A stretch of DNA of 64,000 bases, from the NCBI GenBank assembly GCA_963765875.1, contig CAVXYK010000026.1:1-64000 (forward strand), in the 5' to 3' direction. The stretch's first letter is position 1. Each line of letters starts with the position of its first letter. The notes beneath the pieces are model-generated. The model was not told the origin of the DNA, did no database searches, and saw nothing but the letters and a program-made list of their open reading frames with translations. Position numbers and translations under genes: made by a program. Positions 29,901-37,161 of the stretch are shown here, piece after piece. Source of the DNA: JAWKOK01 sp963765875. Its GTDB lineage: Bacteria > Chloroflexota > Anaerolineae > Caldilineales > Caldilineaceae.

Positions 29901-30393
29901 TCGTCTTCAACACAGGATTAATGCTGAATTCGAAGCTCCACGAGTCCCCGTTCCACGTCGAAACAGCCCCTGTGCTCACTGCTGCCCAGAGGCTATCATC
30001 TTCGCCAGATTTCGCTAGTAGTGTGACGGTGCCAAGGGGAAGACCGGAGAACTTCGTGGCGGTTTCATCAACATTGGGGGCATTGGGATAGTTCGTCCAG
30101 GAGCCATCATATCGAGCAATACCGCGATCTGTACCCAACCAGATCGTCTCGTCATCGACCAACACAGACCATACATCATTCGATAACAGGCCATCTTGCT
30201 CGGTCAACACGCTCCATCTCGGATCGCCGCTCGTTTGGGCGTAAAGAGGACAGGGCAAGTTTAGGAGAGTAAGCAACACGCCTACAAAGCCTAACGCAGA
30301 TAGCGCCCTCGCCATCCGTCGAATATTCAGTTGGGTATTATTGGGGGGTGCACAGAAATGGAGTCGACATAGCATTGGCAACGATGGTTCCAT
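26962..30393 (-). CDS. Beta-propeller sensor with membrane span and intracellular STAND-like ATPase
   Basis: 1143 residues, intact. Order: signal sequence (about 27-53, ending PLYAQT); a long extracytoplasmic region (about 55-690) of two-component-regulator propeller repeats, each with a WxGTxxGxxRYDG-like motif (WLGTDRGIARYDG, WAGTDNGLWRR, WVGTDSGVHWFD, WVGSEGGVSHFDG and others); a Y_Y_Y-type domain (about 700-765, KIFYRFDGAFAWQPL); one membrane helix (about 773-797); a cytoplasmic ATPase (about 820-1105) with P-loop GERRIGKTTLL (about 851-861) and Walker B LILLLDEMDVI. In known hybrids this propeller/Y_Y_Y/helix module is followed by a histidine kinase; here an ATPase replaces it. The ATG at 30315 is an alternative start just before the signal sequence. 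It probably senses an extracellular glycan and signals inward, by inference. Confidence 0.85.
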   Translation of the reverse strand: MEPSLPMLCRLHFCAPPNNTQLNIRRMARALSALGFVGVLLTLLNLPCPLYAQTSGDPRWSVLTEQDGLLSNDVWSVLVDDETIWLGTDRGIARYDGSWTNYPNAPNVDETATKFSGLPLGTVTLLAKSGEDDSLWAAVSTGAVSTWNGDSWSFEFSINPVLKTMLVTGDSVLLGTDSGLLRYDRERLRVVEESAPGRWGVNALWKDGDRLWAGTDNGLWRRVGKQWFRVRLPEESRFDRVTTLWQGSDGRLWVGTDSGVHWFDPSSDIWSDEPVPIYNERDEKSPVTALSGDQHGNIWAGSSGAGARKFLDDGAVTLDVARSSGGGLTTPQVRDVEVDPHGTIWLATSVGLFRYQEGAWYSEYREQHGLDRKSNAVNDLLVDRWGRIWVATLAGIRLKEHSLVDFVDISFTQSGGFLPSDAVNVLEEDAQGGIWAGTFSGLARHQMGEWTRPVDSEDLASAVITDFNADDFGIWIGTEAGLHYYHLNSRRLTDVPELAGRVVEVLARDSEHRLWVGTAADGIWVRSIDATWQHMVNDLDVPGTLPGNKILPGGLARDPLMSGGMWANVHDVGLVHWDGEGWREYPNELPSKVIYRLYSDPATGGLWVGSEGGVSHFDGTTWGTLSIDDGLRSTAIFAVAYEPDDAYWFGGPEGLTRYERDKGKPWVRIRAIEGAELVDGHYRTPANQPVLIDVVAGDLQTDSEKMKIFYRFDGAFAWQPLRDHPQMVMFGEPKSTTLEFMARDQAFNYSEVSSQELTVLPPAEMMTLPLLGEVKRSVFGLLIVLAAMAISGFGYVSFELVRDRMRSYAAMDRGFNPYVSGEPIRSEDMFYGRRQLLQRIVDTLHNNSIMIHGERRIGKTTLLYQLSTTLQQIDDPDYWFLPIYIDLEGTTQEEFFHFLIEEIAVGVSSIAQGDADLIAAVDSLGYHEHIVAEYTDRFFNHDLRALLEVLQQFGEIHHEGRQLRLILLLDEMDVISKYDHLAQQQLRRIFMRDFSATLGAVVAGIQISREWDRVESPWFNLFNEIALEPFTREQALELLIEPVRSIYRFDPSALEYIIEVSNGRPFRIQQYALEAVNHMLGKRGRRITLDDVQAVHGQIEVSYAALNQPPDANLTKNDTAPRGDNSVVDADADLMEKAPDISI

Positions 30394-31113
30394 TGTGCAA
30401 AACGCAGGTCTTTCAGCAGAATATTTTATTCAGCTGCAATAGCAGGTATTTCAGAAAATGCAGTTCACTAAACATGCCCTTCATGGTTTGACCGGACTCT
30501 GCCCCTCACCAACAGCCTTACGAACCGGAGTCTTGACGAAAGAAGATGTTTATTTTGTCAAAATGATATGAAATACTTACTAAATAAATCCGCTTAAATT
30601 TCTTACATTTACATAGTATATCACATTTTTCATTATTGTCAACTGCCTATTGCACTTGTATCTCCGTTTGCCAAGGTAAGGTACAGACAACAGCTCGTAA
30701 GGAAAGCCTATTGAGCCTCGGCAATTACCCTTGGTCGACCTTACGCAGGCAGCGGTGCCAGACCTCGTCATGGCAGATAGGCCCAATAAAGCCGAGCTTG
30801 ATCGAATGCCTTGGAACTGCCACTTACAATAGCATAAGTTAGCAGCCTACTGATGGCGCCATGGGAGAATCGACCGAAAAACGCCTACCTATAGCACGGG
30901 TTTTCCATGGGCATTTTTCTTATCGTAATAGGAATCGTAAGGTAACGCCCCCATAATGGAACTATAATTTCCGAACTAGCTGAGTCTGGAACCCTCAACG
31001 GTAGCGCCTTGCTTTATGTATCCGTACTGATCATATCGTCGCTCAATTGCACTGAAGTCAGACCTTCCTTGGCAAATACAACCAAGGCCGGTCAAATCGA
31101 TACAGGAGACAAA
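30394..31113. other. 720-bp intergenic region with an AT-rich promoter segment
   Basis: It separates the divergent propeller-ATPase and LysM genes. 30540-30660 is clearly AT-rich against the GC-rich surroundings and holds the minus-strand promoter listed separately. The remainder has no ORF with family features, no hairpin of note and no recognisable RNA. Confidence 0.5.
30615..30642 (-). promoter_or_regulatory. Sigma-70-like promoter for the propeller-ATPase gene
   Basis: On the minus strand: TTGACA (30642-30637, perfect -35), 16 bp, TATACT (30620-30615, five of six for the -10). The start of transcription would be near 30608, about 215 nt before the first ATG of the sensor gene. Confidence 0.5.
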
Positions 31114-31596
31114 ATGAACGGAAGACACGCCCTCGACACTCACCGACATGATGTCAGGATCCTTCAACTCAGACACATTTCAGTAATACTAGCCGCGGTC
31201 ACTAGTTTGATTCTGGTGATGTTTTGGGTTAGTTCGGAGACAGCGCAGGCCTACTCATGCGGGAACTCATATACGGTGCGTTCTGGAGATACCATGGACG
31301 GAATTGCGTCCAGAAATCGAACATCTTCGAGCAAAATCCGGTCCTGCAATAATCTTAGTTCGAATACGGTCCGGCGCGGCCAGAGGCTCCAGGTCCCGAA
31401 CAACTCAAGTTCATCGTCCGACAGCGAAAGCCGCAACAGGCGCGATCGTCCCAGCGGTGGCGTCTCACAGAACAACAGCACATCTACGCCCTCAGGCAAC
31501 AGCAGCAGCAGCGGCACAAGCGATAACAGCAGCAGCAGCAGTTCAGGCCAGAGTACAACCCCGAAGAAGAACACGAATGTCGCAAAGCGTAGATGA
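31114..31596 (+). CDS. LysM domain protein with Ser/Asn-rich tail
   Basis: 160 residues. A basic N-terminus, one hydrophobic segment (about 22-42) that may be an uncleaved signal anchor or signal peptide ending near AQA, one LysM peptidoglycan-binding module (about 52-96, YTVRSGDTMDGIASRN...NTVRRGQRLQVP), then a low-complexity tail of Ser, Asn and Gly with a Lys/Arg-rich end. The start at 31114 is preceded by AGGAG at 7 nt spacing; an in-frame upstream extension to 31009 lacks such a site. The module binds glycan containing N-acetylglucosamine; the tail may pass through the wall. It converges on the large membrane-protein gene with only 23 bp between the stops. Confidence 0.8.
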   Translation: MNGRHALDTHRHDVRILQLRHISVILAAVTSLILVMFWVSSETAQAYSCGNSYTVRSGDTMDGIASRNRTSSSKIRSCNNLSSNTVRRGQRLQVPNNSSSSSDSESRNRRDRPSGGVSQNNSTSTPSGNSSSSGTSDNSSSSSSGQSTTPKKNTNVAKRR

Positions 31597-31619
31597 CTGA
31601 CGCCAGAATCAGCGGAATT

Positions 31620-34568
31620 TTAGTCTGTTCTCTGATCCGATAACCGCACTCGCGAAACGCCTCCATAGACAATCGGAGCATCAACTGGAGATCCTAAAAC
31701 AACAGACGAAGGGCACAACAGCGTACGCTCTTCGAGGGCCGCGTCAACGAGTTCATCCACAGTCGCTCCAACTACGCCTACAAATGCATGACTGCTGCGA
31801 AATTGGCCACGCAGATCGGTGGAGACGCCGATCTGCCGCAGGCCCGCTATAGCGGAATCAGTCAGCTTCATGCTGGCCTCATCACGCACCGATCCGGCAA
31901 TAATCGTACCGGCAGGCCACTGTCGGATCCACTCGGACATTCGCTCTGAATCTTCCTCTGAGGCAAAGGTATCGAAAGCGTCGCTTGCCAGCAGGAGCCC
32001 CTTCTGGTCAATTGCGACCAAATTATAGCCGCGCTCATTTTGAGATACATCGTCCCCGTTCAGGTAAATATGGGCGAAATCACCCACCTCTTCGCCGGCG
32101 CTGCGCACAACAATGGCAGCGTCGACCGGCAGAGTTATACCCGTGTTGCCAATCGGCCAGCCGCCGGGCGAGGCTGGGTTGACGATTTGCGTGGATGAAA
32201 TACCGGCACCGTGGAAGCGAATCGCCAATCGGTCGACCAACTGATCGGCGACGCCTGACGGTAGCGTAAACGTAGCCCAATCACCCGGCTCAACCTGCAC
32301 GGTTTCGATAAAAGTCCCATTGACTGACAGATCTGCTGCAGTCGCCGGTCCAAAAAGCTGTAGGGACAGATCTCCGCCCTGTGTCGGCAGATCGATCATC
32401 AAGCCAGCCTGTGGGCGGACGGCGTAGCGCGGCTGCCCCTCCTGAGCGAGTGATGACCATCCTTCAGCCAGGTAAAGTCGCCCCATTTCGTCGCTCAGGT
32501 CGATATCCTTTGCCTCGCCTTCTTCGCTCTCGACTTCATACAGCCGAATCGTGCTCGGGCGCCCCTGCCAGTCCGGCCCCTGCCACTCATCCACAATTGA
32601 CACGGGCAGTACCTCTTCAACAAACTGGAGCAACGGCTCCGGCGAATGGTCAACGTGGACGACAAGGTACTCGACGCCCAGAAAGCCGAGAACGGAGGCC
32701 GCATGGGCTTCATTCCGTTCGACAATGGCTTCCCAGTCACGTGTCACCTCTTGTGCAATGTGATCACGATCCGCGTTCATGAGGGCGATGAGATCGCCGA
32801 TTAGAGGCGCGTCGGTGAAGTACTGGAACTTGTACGCCGGATTGCGGCTCGTGTTGCCGCCCAGCCGGCGTTGGCCATGTTTACTCTGATACCATTGCTG
32901 CATCATGATCAGAACGTCGGAGCGTCCCAGGACACGTGCACCATTTCGCCACCCGGTCGGCAATTCCAACAGCGCCGTGCCGGCCGGGGCATCCTCCGAC
33001 AGATCGGCCAAGCGACTGTAGATGGGCGGGATACGAAAATCATTGAGCGGCAATGGCGTCGACAGATGCTCTGCGGTGAAAGTCAAGGCAAAAATAGCGA
33101 GCAGGCCGACAACCAATCGATGCGATGAGATCGCTTGCGGGAAAGCACGCCGCCTTTGTGCGAAATCTACAAGCCACGCCAGACCGTAGGCCACCAGGAC
33201 CGCCACACAGAGCATGAGCATGACGCTGTAGCGGCTGGGATATCGATTGCCGCTGAAGAATGGCAGACCGCTCACCAGCACAAAGGGACCCGGCACGCCG
33301 AGCGACTGGCCGTTCCAACGTGCGGTCGGGCCCAATGTCAGCCACCAGAAAAAGACCGTTGTGAACAACCAGAACCATCCCTCGCTCCGCAGGCGACGGC
33401 TGGCGCTCCTCACCAATCCTACGACCCCAAGCAAGGCGAAAAGCATCGCGGCGTATCCAACGTAGATCTGCTGTCCCTTGTCATTGGGGAAAGGAAGAGC
33501 GGCCACCATTTCTCCAATCCAGGGGTGAAGCCGGGTCGGCACAAGGAAGCCGAGGAGGTCGGCGCTGAACACATCAGAGAAGCCACCCCCTGAGGTGAAA
33601 AAGTCGCCTTCGCGCAACAGATCGGGCGCCATCGCCCACAGAAAAGGGGCCAGACCAATCACAAAGACCAAGCCCACCACGGCAAATTGGGCCGTCACAA
33701 TCCAGAAAGGTCGAAAAGATGACGTCTCAGCCGGCGGCCCTTCCGATGCCATTTCCTCCCCATTCACGCTTGCCCGAGCGGTCGCCAAATGAACGAGGGT
33801 GTAGGCATAAGTGAGTACTGCAAAAATGACCAGAAAGGTAGCGTACGTCAACTCTGCCCATGTCTGGAATACCAGAAAGAGCCCGGCCATAAAGGCCGAG
33901 CGGAATCCATTGCCGACATTGCGAACGGCTGGAGTTCTCCCGACCGAGATGCGCAGCACGTAAAAGACGAAGAAGGGTATCCAGTGGCTACTGGCAATGT
34001 TGAACTGGCCCAACGAGGCATAGAAAAGCTTGGACGAAGCAAACCCATAGGTCAGGCCGGCAACAAGTGCGATGCAGTCGTCCGTTGTGAAAAGTCCCGC
34101 GAGGGATATGCGGTCAACCGGTTGACCAGATGCAGGCTGCACCGTGCCCAACAGGGCTCTTCGACGTGAGAGCAGCGAGCGTGTCAGCAAGAACGTGCCA
34201 TAGGCGCCCAAAACAAGCGTAGACAGGAAGAGTAGGTTGTTGGCGACAACCAGGCCGAAGGCGCTTTGCAGGGGAATGCTGAGCAGGCCATTGAGCGGGG
34301 TCAGCGTGTAAAAAGCAAGATTGATGCGAACCGGGTGAAACATCCAATCCACATTGAAGATATCCAGACTCAACTGGTTGACCAGTCGCTCCTGAATCCA
34401 CCACAGATTCCAAACTAATGCCGGATCGTCAATTCCATCGCCCGGGACATGGGTTGTCAGCCGCGCCGCCAGGGGCCAAGTGAGCAGAAGACTCAGAAGG
34501 GTATAGGCAGCAAGGACTAGCAGATGCTTGCCGACAGCCCGCTCGCGAATGGAGACCCTGGATGACAT
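31620..34568 (-). CDS. Polytopic membrane protein, GT-C-like, with C-terminal ILEI/FAM3-like domain
   Basis: 982 residues. The N-terminal half (about 1-480) has about ten membrane helices; the first loop, RLTTHVPGDGIDDPALVWNLWW, carries the acidic residues typical of GT-C glycosyltransferases. About 500-820 is extracytoplasmic and beta-rich. About 820-965 matches the pattern of the interleukin-like EMT inducer (FAM3/ILEI) domain: RGYNLVAIDQKGLLLASDAFDT, then SERMSEWIRQWPAGTIIAGSVRDEAS, LRQIGV and SHAFVGVVGA (segments given separately). ILEI domains are carbohydrate-binding-like folds in animals and also occur in bacteria. It starts 6 bp after the stop of the TPR protein gene, so it is in the same operon. 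An enzyme activity is likely but unproven. Confidence 0.75.
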   Translation of the reverse strand: MSSRVSIRERAVGKHLLVLAAYTLLSLLLTWPLAARLTTHVPGDGIDDPALVWNLWWIQERLVNQLSLDIFNVDWMFHPVRINLAFYTLTPLNGLLSIPLQSAFGLVVANNLLFLSTLVLGAYGTFLLTRSLLSRRRALLGTVQPASGQPVDRISLAGLFTTDDCIALVAGLTYGFASSKLFYASLGQFNIASSHWIPFFVFYVLRISVGRTPAVRNVGNGFRSAFMAGLFLVFQTWAELTYATFLVIFAVLTYAYTLVHLATARASVNGEEMASEGPPAETSSFRPFWIVTAQFAVVGLVFVIGLAPFLWAMAPDLLREGDFFTSGGGFSDVFSADLLGFLVPTRLHPWIGEMVAALPFPNDKGQQIYVGYAAMLFALLGVVGLVRSASRRLRSEGWFWLFTTVFFWWLTLGPTARWNGQSLGVPGPFVLVSGLPFFSGNRYPSRYSVMLMLCVAVLVAYGLAWLVDFAQRRRAFPQAISSHRLVVGLLAIFALTFTAEHLSTPLPLNDFRIPPIYSRLADLSEDAPAGTALLELPTGWRNGARVLGRSDVLIMMQQWYQSKHGQRRLGGNTSRNPAYKFQYFTDAPLIGDLIALMNADRDHIAQEVTRDWEAIVERNEAHAASVLGFLGVEYLVVHVDHSPEPLLQFVEEVLPVSIVDEWQGPDWQGRPSTIRLYEVESEEGEAKDIDLSDEMGRLYLAEGWSSLAQEGQPRYAVRPQAGLMIDLPTQGGDLSLQLFGPATAADLSVNGTFIETVQVEPGDWATFTLPSGVADQLVDRLAIRFHGAGISSTQIVNPASPGGWPIGNTGITLPVDAAIVVRSAGEEVGDFAHIYLNGDDVSQNERGYNLVAIDQKGLLLASDAFDTFASEEDSERMSEWIRQWPAGTIIAGSVRDEASMKLTDSAIAGLRQIGVSTDLRGQFRSSHAFVGVVGATVDELVDAALEERTLLCPSSVVLGSPVDAPIVYGGVSRVRLSDQRTD

Positions 34569-34573
34569 GAAGT

Positions 34574-35599
34574 TTAGGGCTCGTCAGCCTGAGTGGCAGG
34601 AAAAGTGACAGTGGATGGAACCGTCGAAGTAACCCCGTTTGTGGTAGTGATCGGAGCAGCGGATTCAAACGGATCGAACTGCTGCATCAGTTGCCCCATG
34701 CGCACCTTAGCAATCACAGCCAGTTGCGGGTTATCTTCTTCCGCCAGTTCAAATACCTTCTCGAACAGATCGATCGCGGCCAGACGTTGGCCACGGGTGT
34801 CAGCAATGTTCGCAAGCAAGAAGTAGGCTGGAGCCGATTCAGGGTTAATCTCAAGTGCGCTGTTTGCTGCTTCTTCTGAGCCCTCCAGATCATCGACCAT
34901 CAAGCGATAGTTGCCAGTTGTGACCCACAGATATTCGAGATCATCCTGCATTTCGGCCTGTGCTTCGGCCAGGCTCGCATCAGCCCGGGCTTGATCTCCA
35001 GACTGTTCGGCAAGCACGGCCTCCCAGATCATCAACTCCGGCTGCCCCGGCAACAATGGACGAGTCTCGTCAACCACCTCAAGCGCCCCCTCCCAGTCAC
35101 TCTCAAGGATGCGCTGATCGAGTTGTGATTGCGCTTCAACCATGAGCAGCGCATCCGGATCAGCCGGAAAGAATCTGTTGATCGCCCATATTCCGCCACC
35201 CACGACAACGACAATCAGGATTGCCGTCTGTAGAACCTTGCGAAGTGATGTCCAGCGTCGCTTCGTAACCTCGGCATCCAGATGCCACCAGAAACTCTCA
35301 GCAGGCGGGTGCTTCTCGCGAAGTGCTTTCATTCCACCGGCCGATGCAGCAGCGGAGGCGATCGGGCCAGGGCTAGAGGAGAGACGTCGAAGCAAACCCT
35401 CCCAACGCACCTGCTCAGAACGCAGATCGACATCCTGCGACTCAAGGTCCTCAAGAGAATTATCGATATGGTCAAGCAACACGAGAAACTCTTCGACATT
35501 CTGAGCGTTGACGCTGACGACTAGACGCTCAGCATCGCTCAATGCTTCTCGAATTGCATTGCCAGGGGTAGTACTATGACTCTCAACTGCGTACGCCAT
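34574..35599 (-). CDS. Membrane-anchored tetratricopeptide-repeat protein
   Basis: 341 residues. A cytoplasmic N-terminal region of about 130 residues, one membrane helix (about 141-160, VLQTAILIVVVVGGGIWAI), then an extracytoplasmic run of TPR-like helices (about 185-305, with AEANSALEINPESAPAYFLLANIA-type A/B helices) and a Thr/Ser/Val-rich tail. It probably acts as a scaffold. It lies between the metallo-beta-lactamase-fold gene and the polytopic membrane gene on the same strand with short gaps (51 and 5 bp), which suggests one transcript. No enzymatic motif is seen. Confidence 0.7.
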   Translation of the reverse strand: MAYAVESHSTTPGNAIREALSDAERLVVSVNAQNVEEFLVLLDHIDNSLEDLESQDVDLRSEQVRWEGLLRRLSSSPGPIASAAASAGGMKALREKHPPAESFWWHLDAEVTKRRWTSLRKVLQTAILIVVVVGGGIWAINRFFPADPDALLMVEAQSQLDQRILESDWEGALEVVDETRPLLPGQPELMIWEAVLAEQSGDQARADASLAEAQAEMQDDLEYLWVTTGNYRLMVDDLEGSEEAANSALEINPESAPAYFLLANIADTRGQRLAAIDLFEKVFELAEEDNPQLAVIAKVRMGQLMQQFDPFESAAPITTTNGVTSTVPSTVTFPATQADEP

Positions 35600-35650
35600 T
35601 GTTGGCCCAACTTTTTGACTACTGTCCGCAACTCGACATCTCGATCAGCG

Positions 35651-36608
35651 CTATGCGGCGACGATATCAACAACGTCCGTTTCCTGCAATTGCCTGGAAG
35701 CCTCTTTATCCTCTTCCTCACGCTGGATTTCTCGATAGACACGATTAAGACCAGATTTGATCTGGCTCTCGATCTTCGCCTTACGCTCCAGTGGCACGGG
35801 AAACCATTCCAGCATATCGCCGACAAGACCGCTCTTGGTCTCGTTCTTGTTTTTCCCTTCATAATAGTATTCACGTACTCGATCGCGCATAAACTGGATA
35901 TATTCGCCAACCTTGTACGTCGCATCGACCGAACAGACAGGGCCATGTCCAGGAACCAACTTGTCGGCGCCCAAGATCTCGAATCAACTCGAGTGCATCC
36001 AGCCATTCCAGCGTGTTGCCCTGTGCCATATAAGGATGTTGATCGACCCATAAAATGTCGCCGACAAAGCAGATTTTTTCCTTGGGAAGCCAGACAAGGC
36101 TCGTTGCCGGCGTATGGCCGCCGACAAAGATCATCTCTACCTTACGTCCGCCAAAGAGCAGTTGGGCCCGTTGGGTAAATGTAACATCCGGAGGAATAAT
36201 GATGATATTGCCCAATTGTTCCTGAATCTCCGGCTCTCGCTTAAAGCTATTTCGGACCCGTTCCTTAAAATTCTCCGTGTATCCGGACATCTCTTTGTGA
36301 GCACGCTCATGAGCCATCACCTTGCAAGGCATAAAATATTGATTGCCCAATGCATGACCACGGTGGTGATCGGTATTGATCATATATAGAAAGGGCTCGC
36401 CCGGATATTCGTTCTCAATTTGCTCCCGCCAATCGATCGCCTGCTTGGGGATGAGTGGCGCATCGATCAGAATGATTCCCTCATCGGTACGTACAAAACC
36501 CGGCGTACATCCGCGGTAATTCGTGTTGATGAAAACACCGGGGGCCAATTCTTCTCGCTCACCTAGTCCCGTCACACCTATCCGAACTGCCGTTCTCCGC
36601 CTCGCCAT
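35651..36608 (-). CDS. MBL-fold metallohydrolase with variant metal motif (one frameshift)
   Basis: Metallo-beta-lactamase-fold protein of about 318 codons. The frame shifts near 35975, after WLDALELIRDLG; the other frame continues with DKLVPGHGPVCS, the normal fifth-strand His motif, and a charged C-terminal helix ending at 35651. The first metal motif, usually HxHxDH, reads DHHRGH (about residues 80-85), so the first His is Asp and the Asp is Gly. Later ligands look normal: FVGGHTP (His), CFVGDIL (Asp) and PGHGP (His). It may bind one metal or have a different chemistry. I start at 36608 (MARRRTAV); the longer frame has no family text. First gene of the TPR/membrane-protein operon. Confidence 0.82.
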
Positions 36609-37161
36609 ATTCTGCCTCCACATCTCGGCCAAAATTAACGTCGCCTTGATACCCGGGCGACGGCACAGCAATAGTGCTACCCGATCTAACAGCTACTGCT
36701 TGAAGTCATATTCTGAATTGACATCAGTATAAGCATACGGGTCCAGATCCACAAATCGCATTTATTATGTCAATACGAGAGAGTTTTTCGGCTCTTTGAG
36801 ACTGTTCACAATGCGTTGAAGCGCCTTTCTGGTGGCAATGAACAGCCCAGTGGACAACCATGAGGGCATTCTCCTGCGCACTCAGATCATATTGAACAGA
36901 CCCAGTTGCTCTGTTTAGGCCGATCGATTGCCGGCCCTCCGAAATCTGATTTCTGCGGATCAGAGGCATAGGTACATCCGCCTCAAAAAGCATAACAGTT
37001 CGTTAACCTGGATAAAATACAATGGCATCGAATATCCGTACAAGAGCCACTTCGTGTTATAATGACCATTGGTATTTTTGCTCGGATGTTGCGTGTCTAT
37101 TTCGCGTGCAGTTGAGCATATTACAGACTCAATCATGATCAAGCCAGGAGAGGGCTTTGCC
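36609..37161. other. Divergent intergenic region before the glycolysis block
   Basis: It lies between the minus-strand MBL gene and the plus-strand PFK gene. It holds the extended -10 promoter at 37055-37063. Short open frames in it (for example 36724-36993 minus) have no features and are not called. Confidence 0.5.
37055..37063 (+). promoter_or_regulatory. Extended -10 promoter (TGTTATAAT) for the phosphofructokinase gene
   Basis: TGTTATAAT combines a perfect TATAAT with the TGn extension, which compensates for the poor -35 region. Transcription would start near 37070 and give a leader of about 90 nt before the ATG at 37162. Confidence 0.5.

Noticed and set aside
31251..31684. Minus-strand frames rich in Leu/Cys opposite the LysM gene
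   Set aside because: They are the antisense of AGC/AAC-rich codons of the Ser/Asn tail; low complexity explains them.
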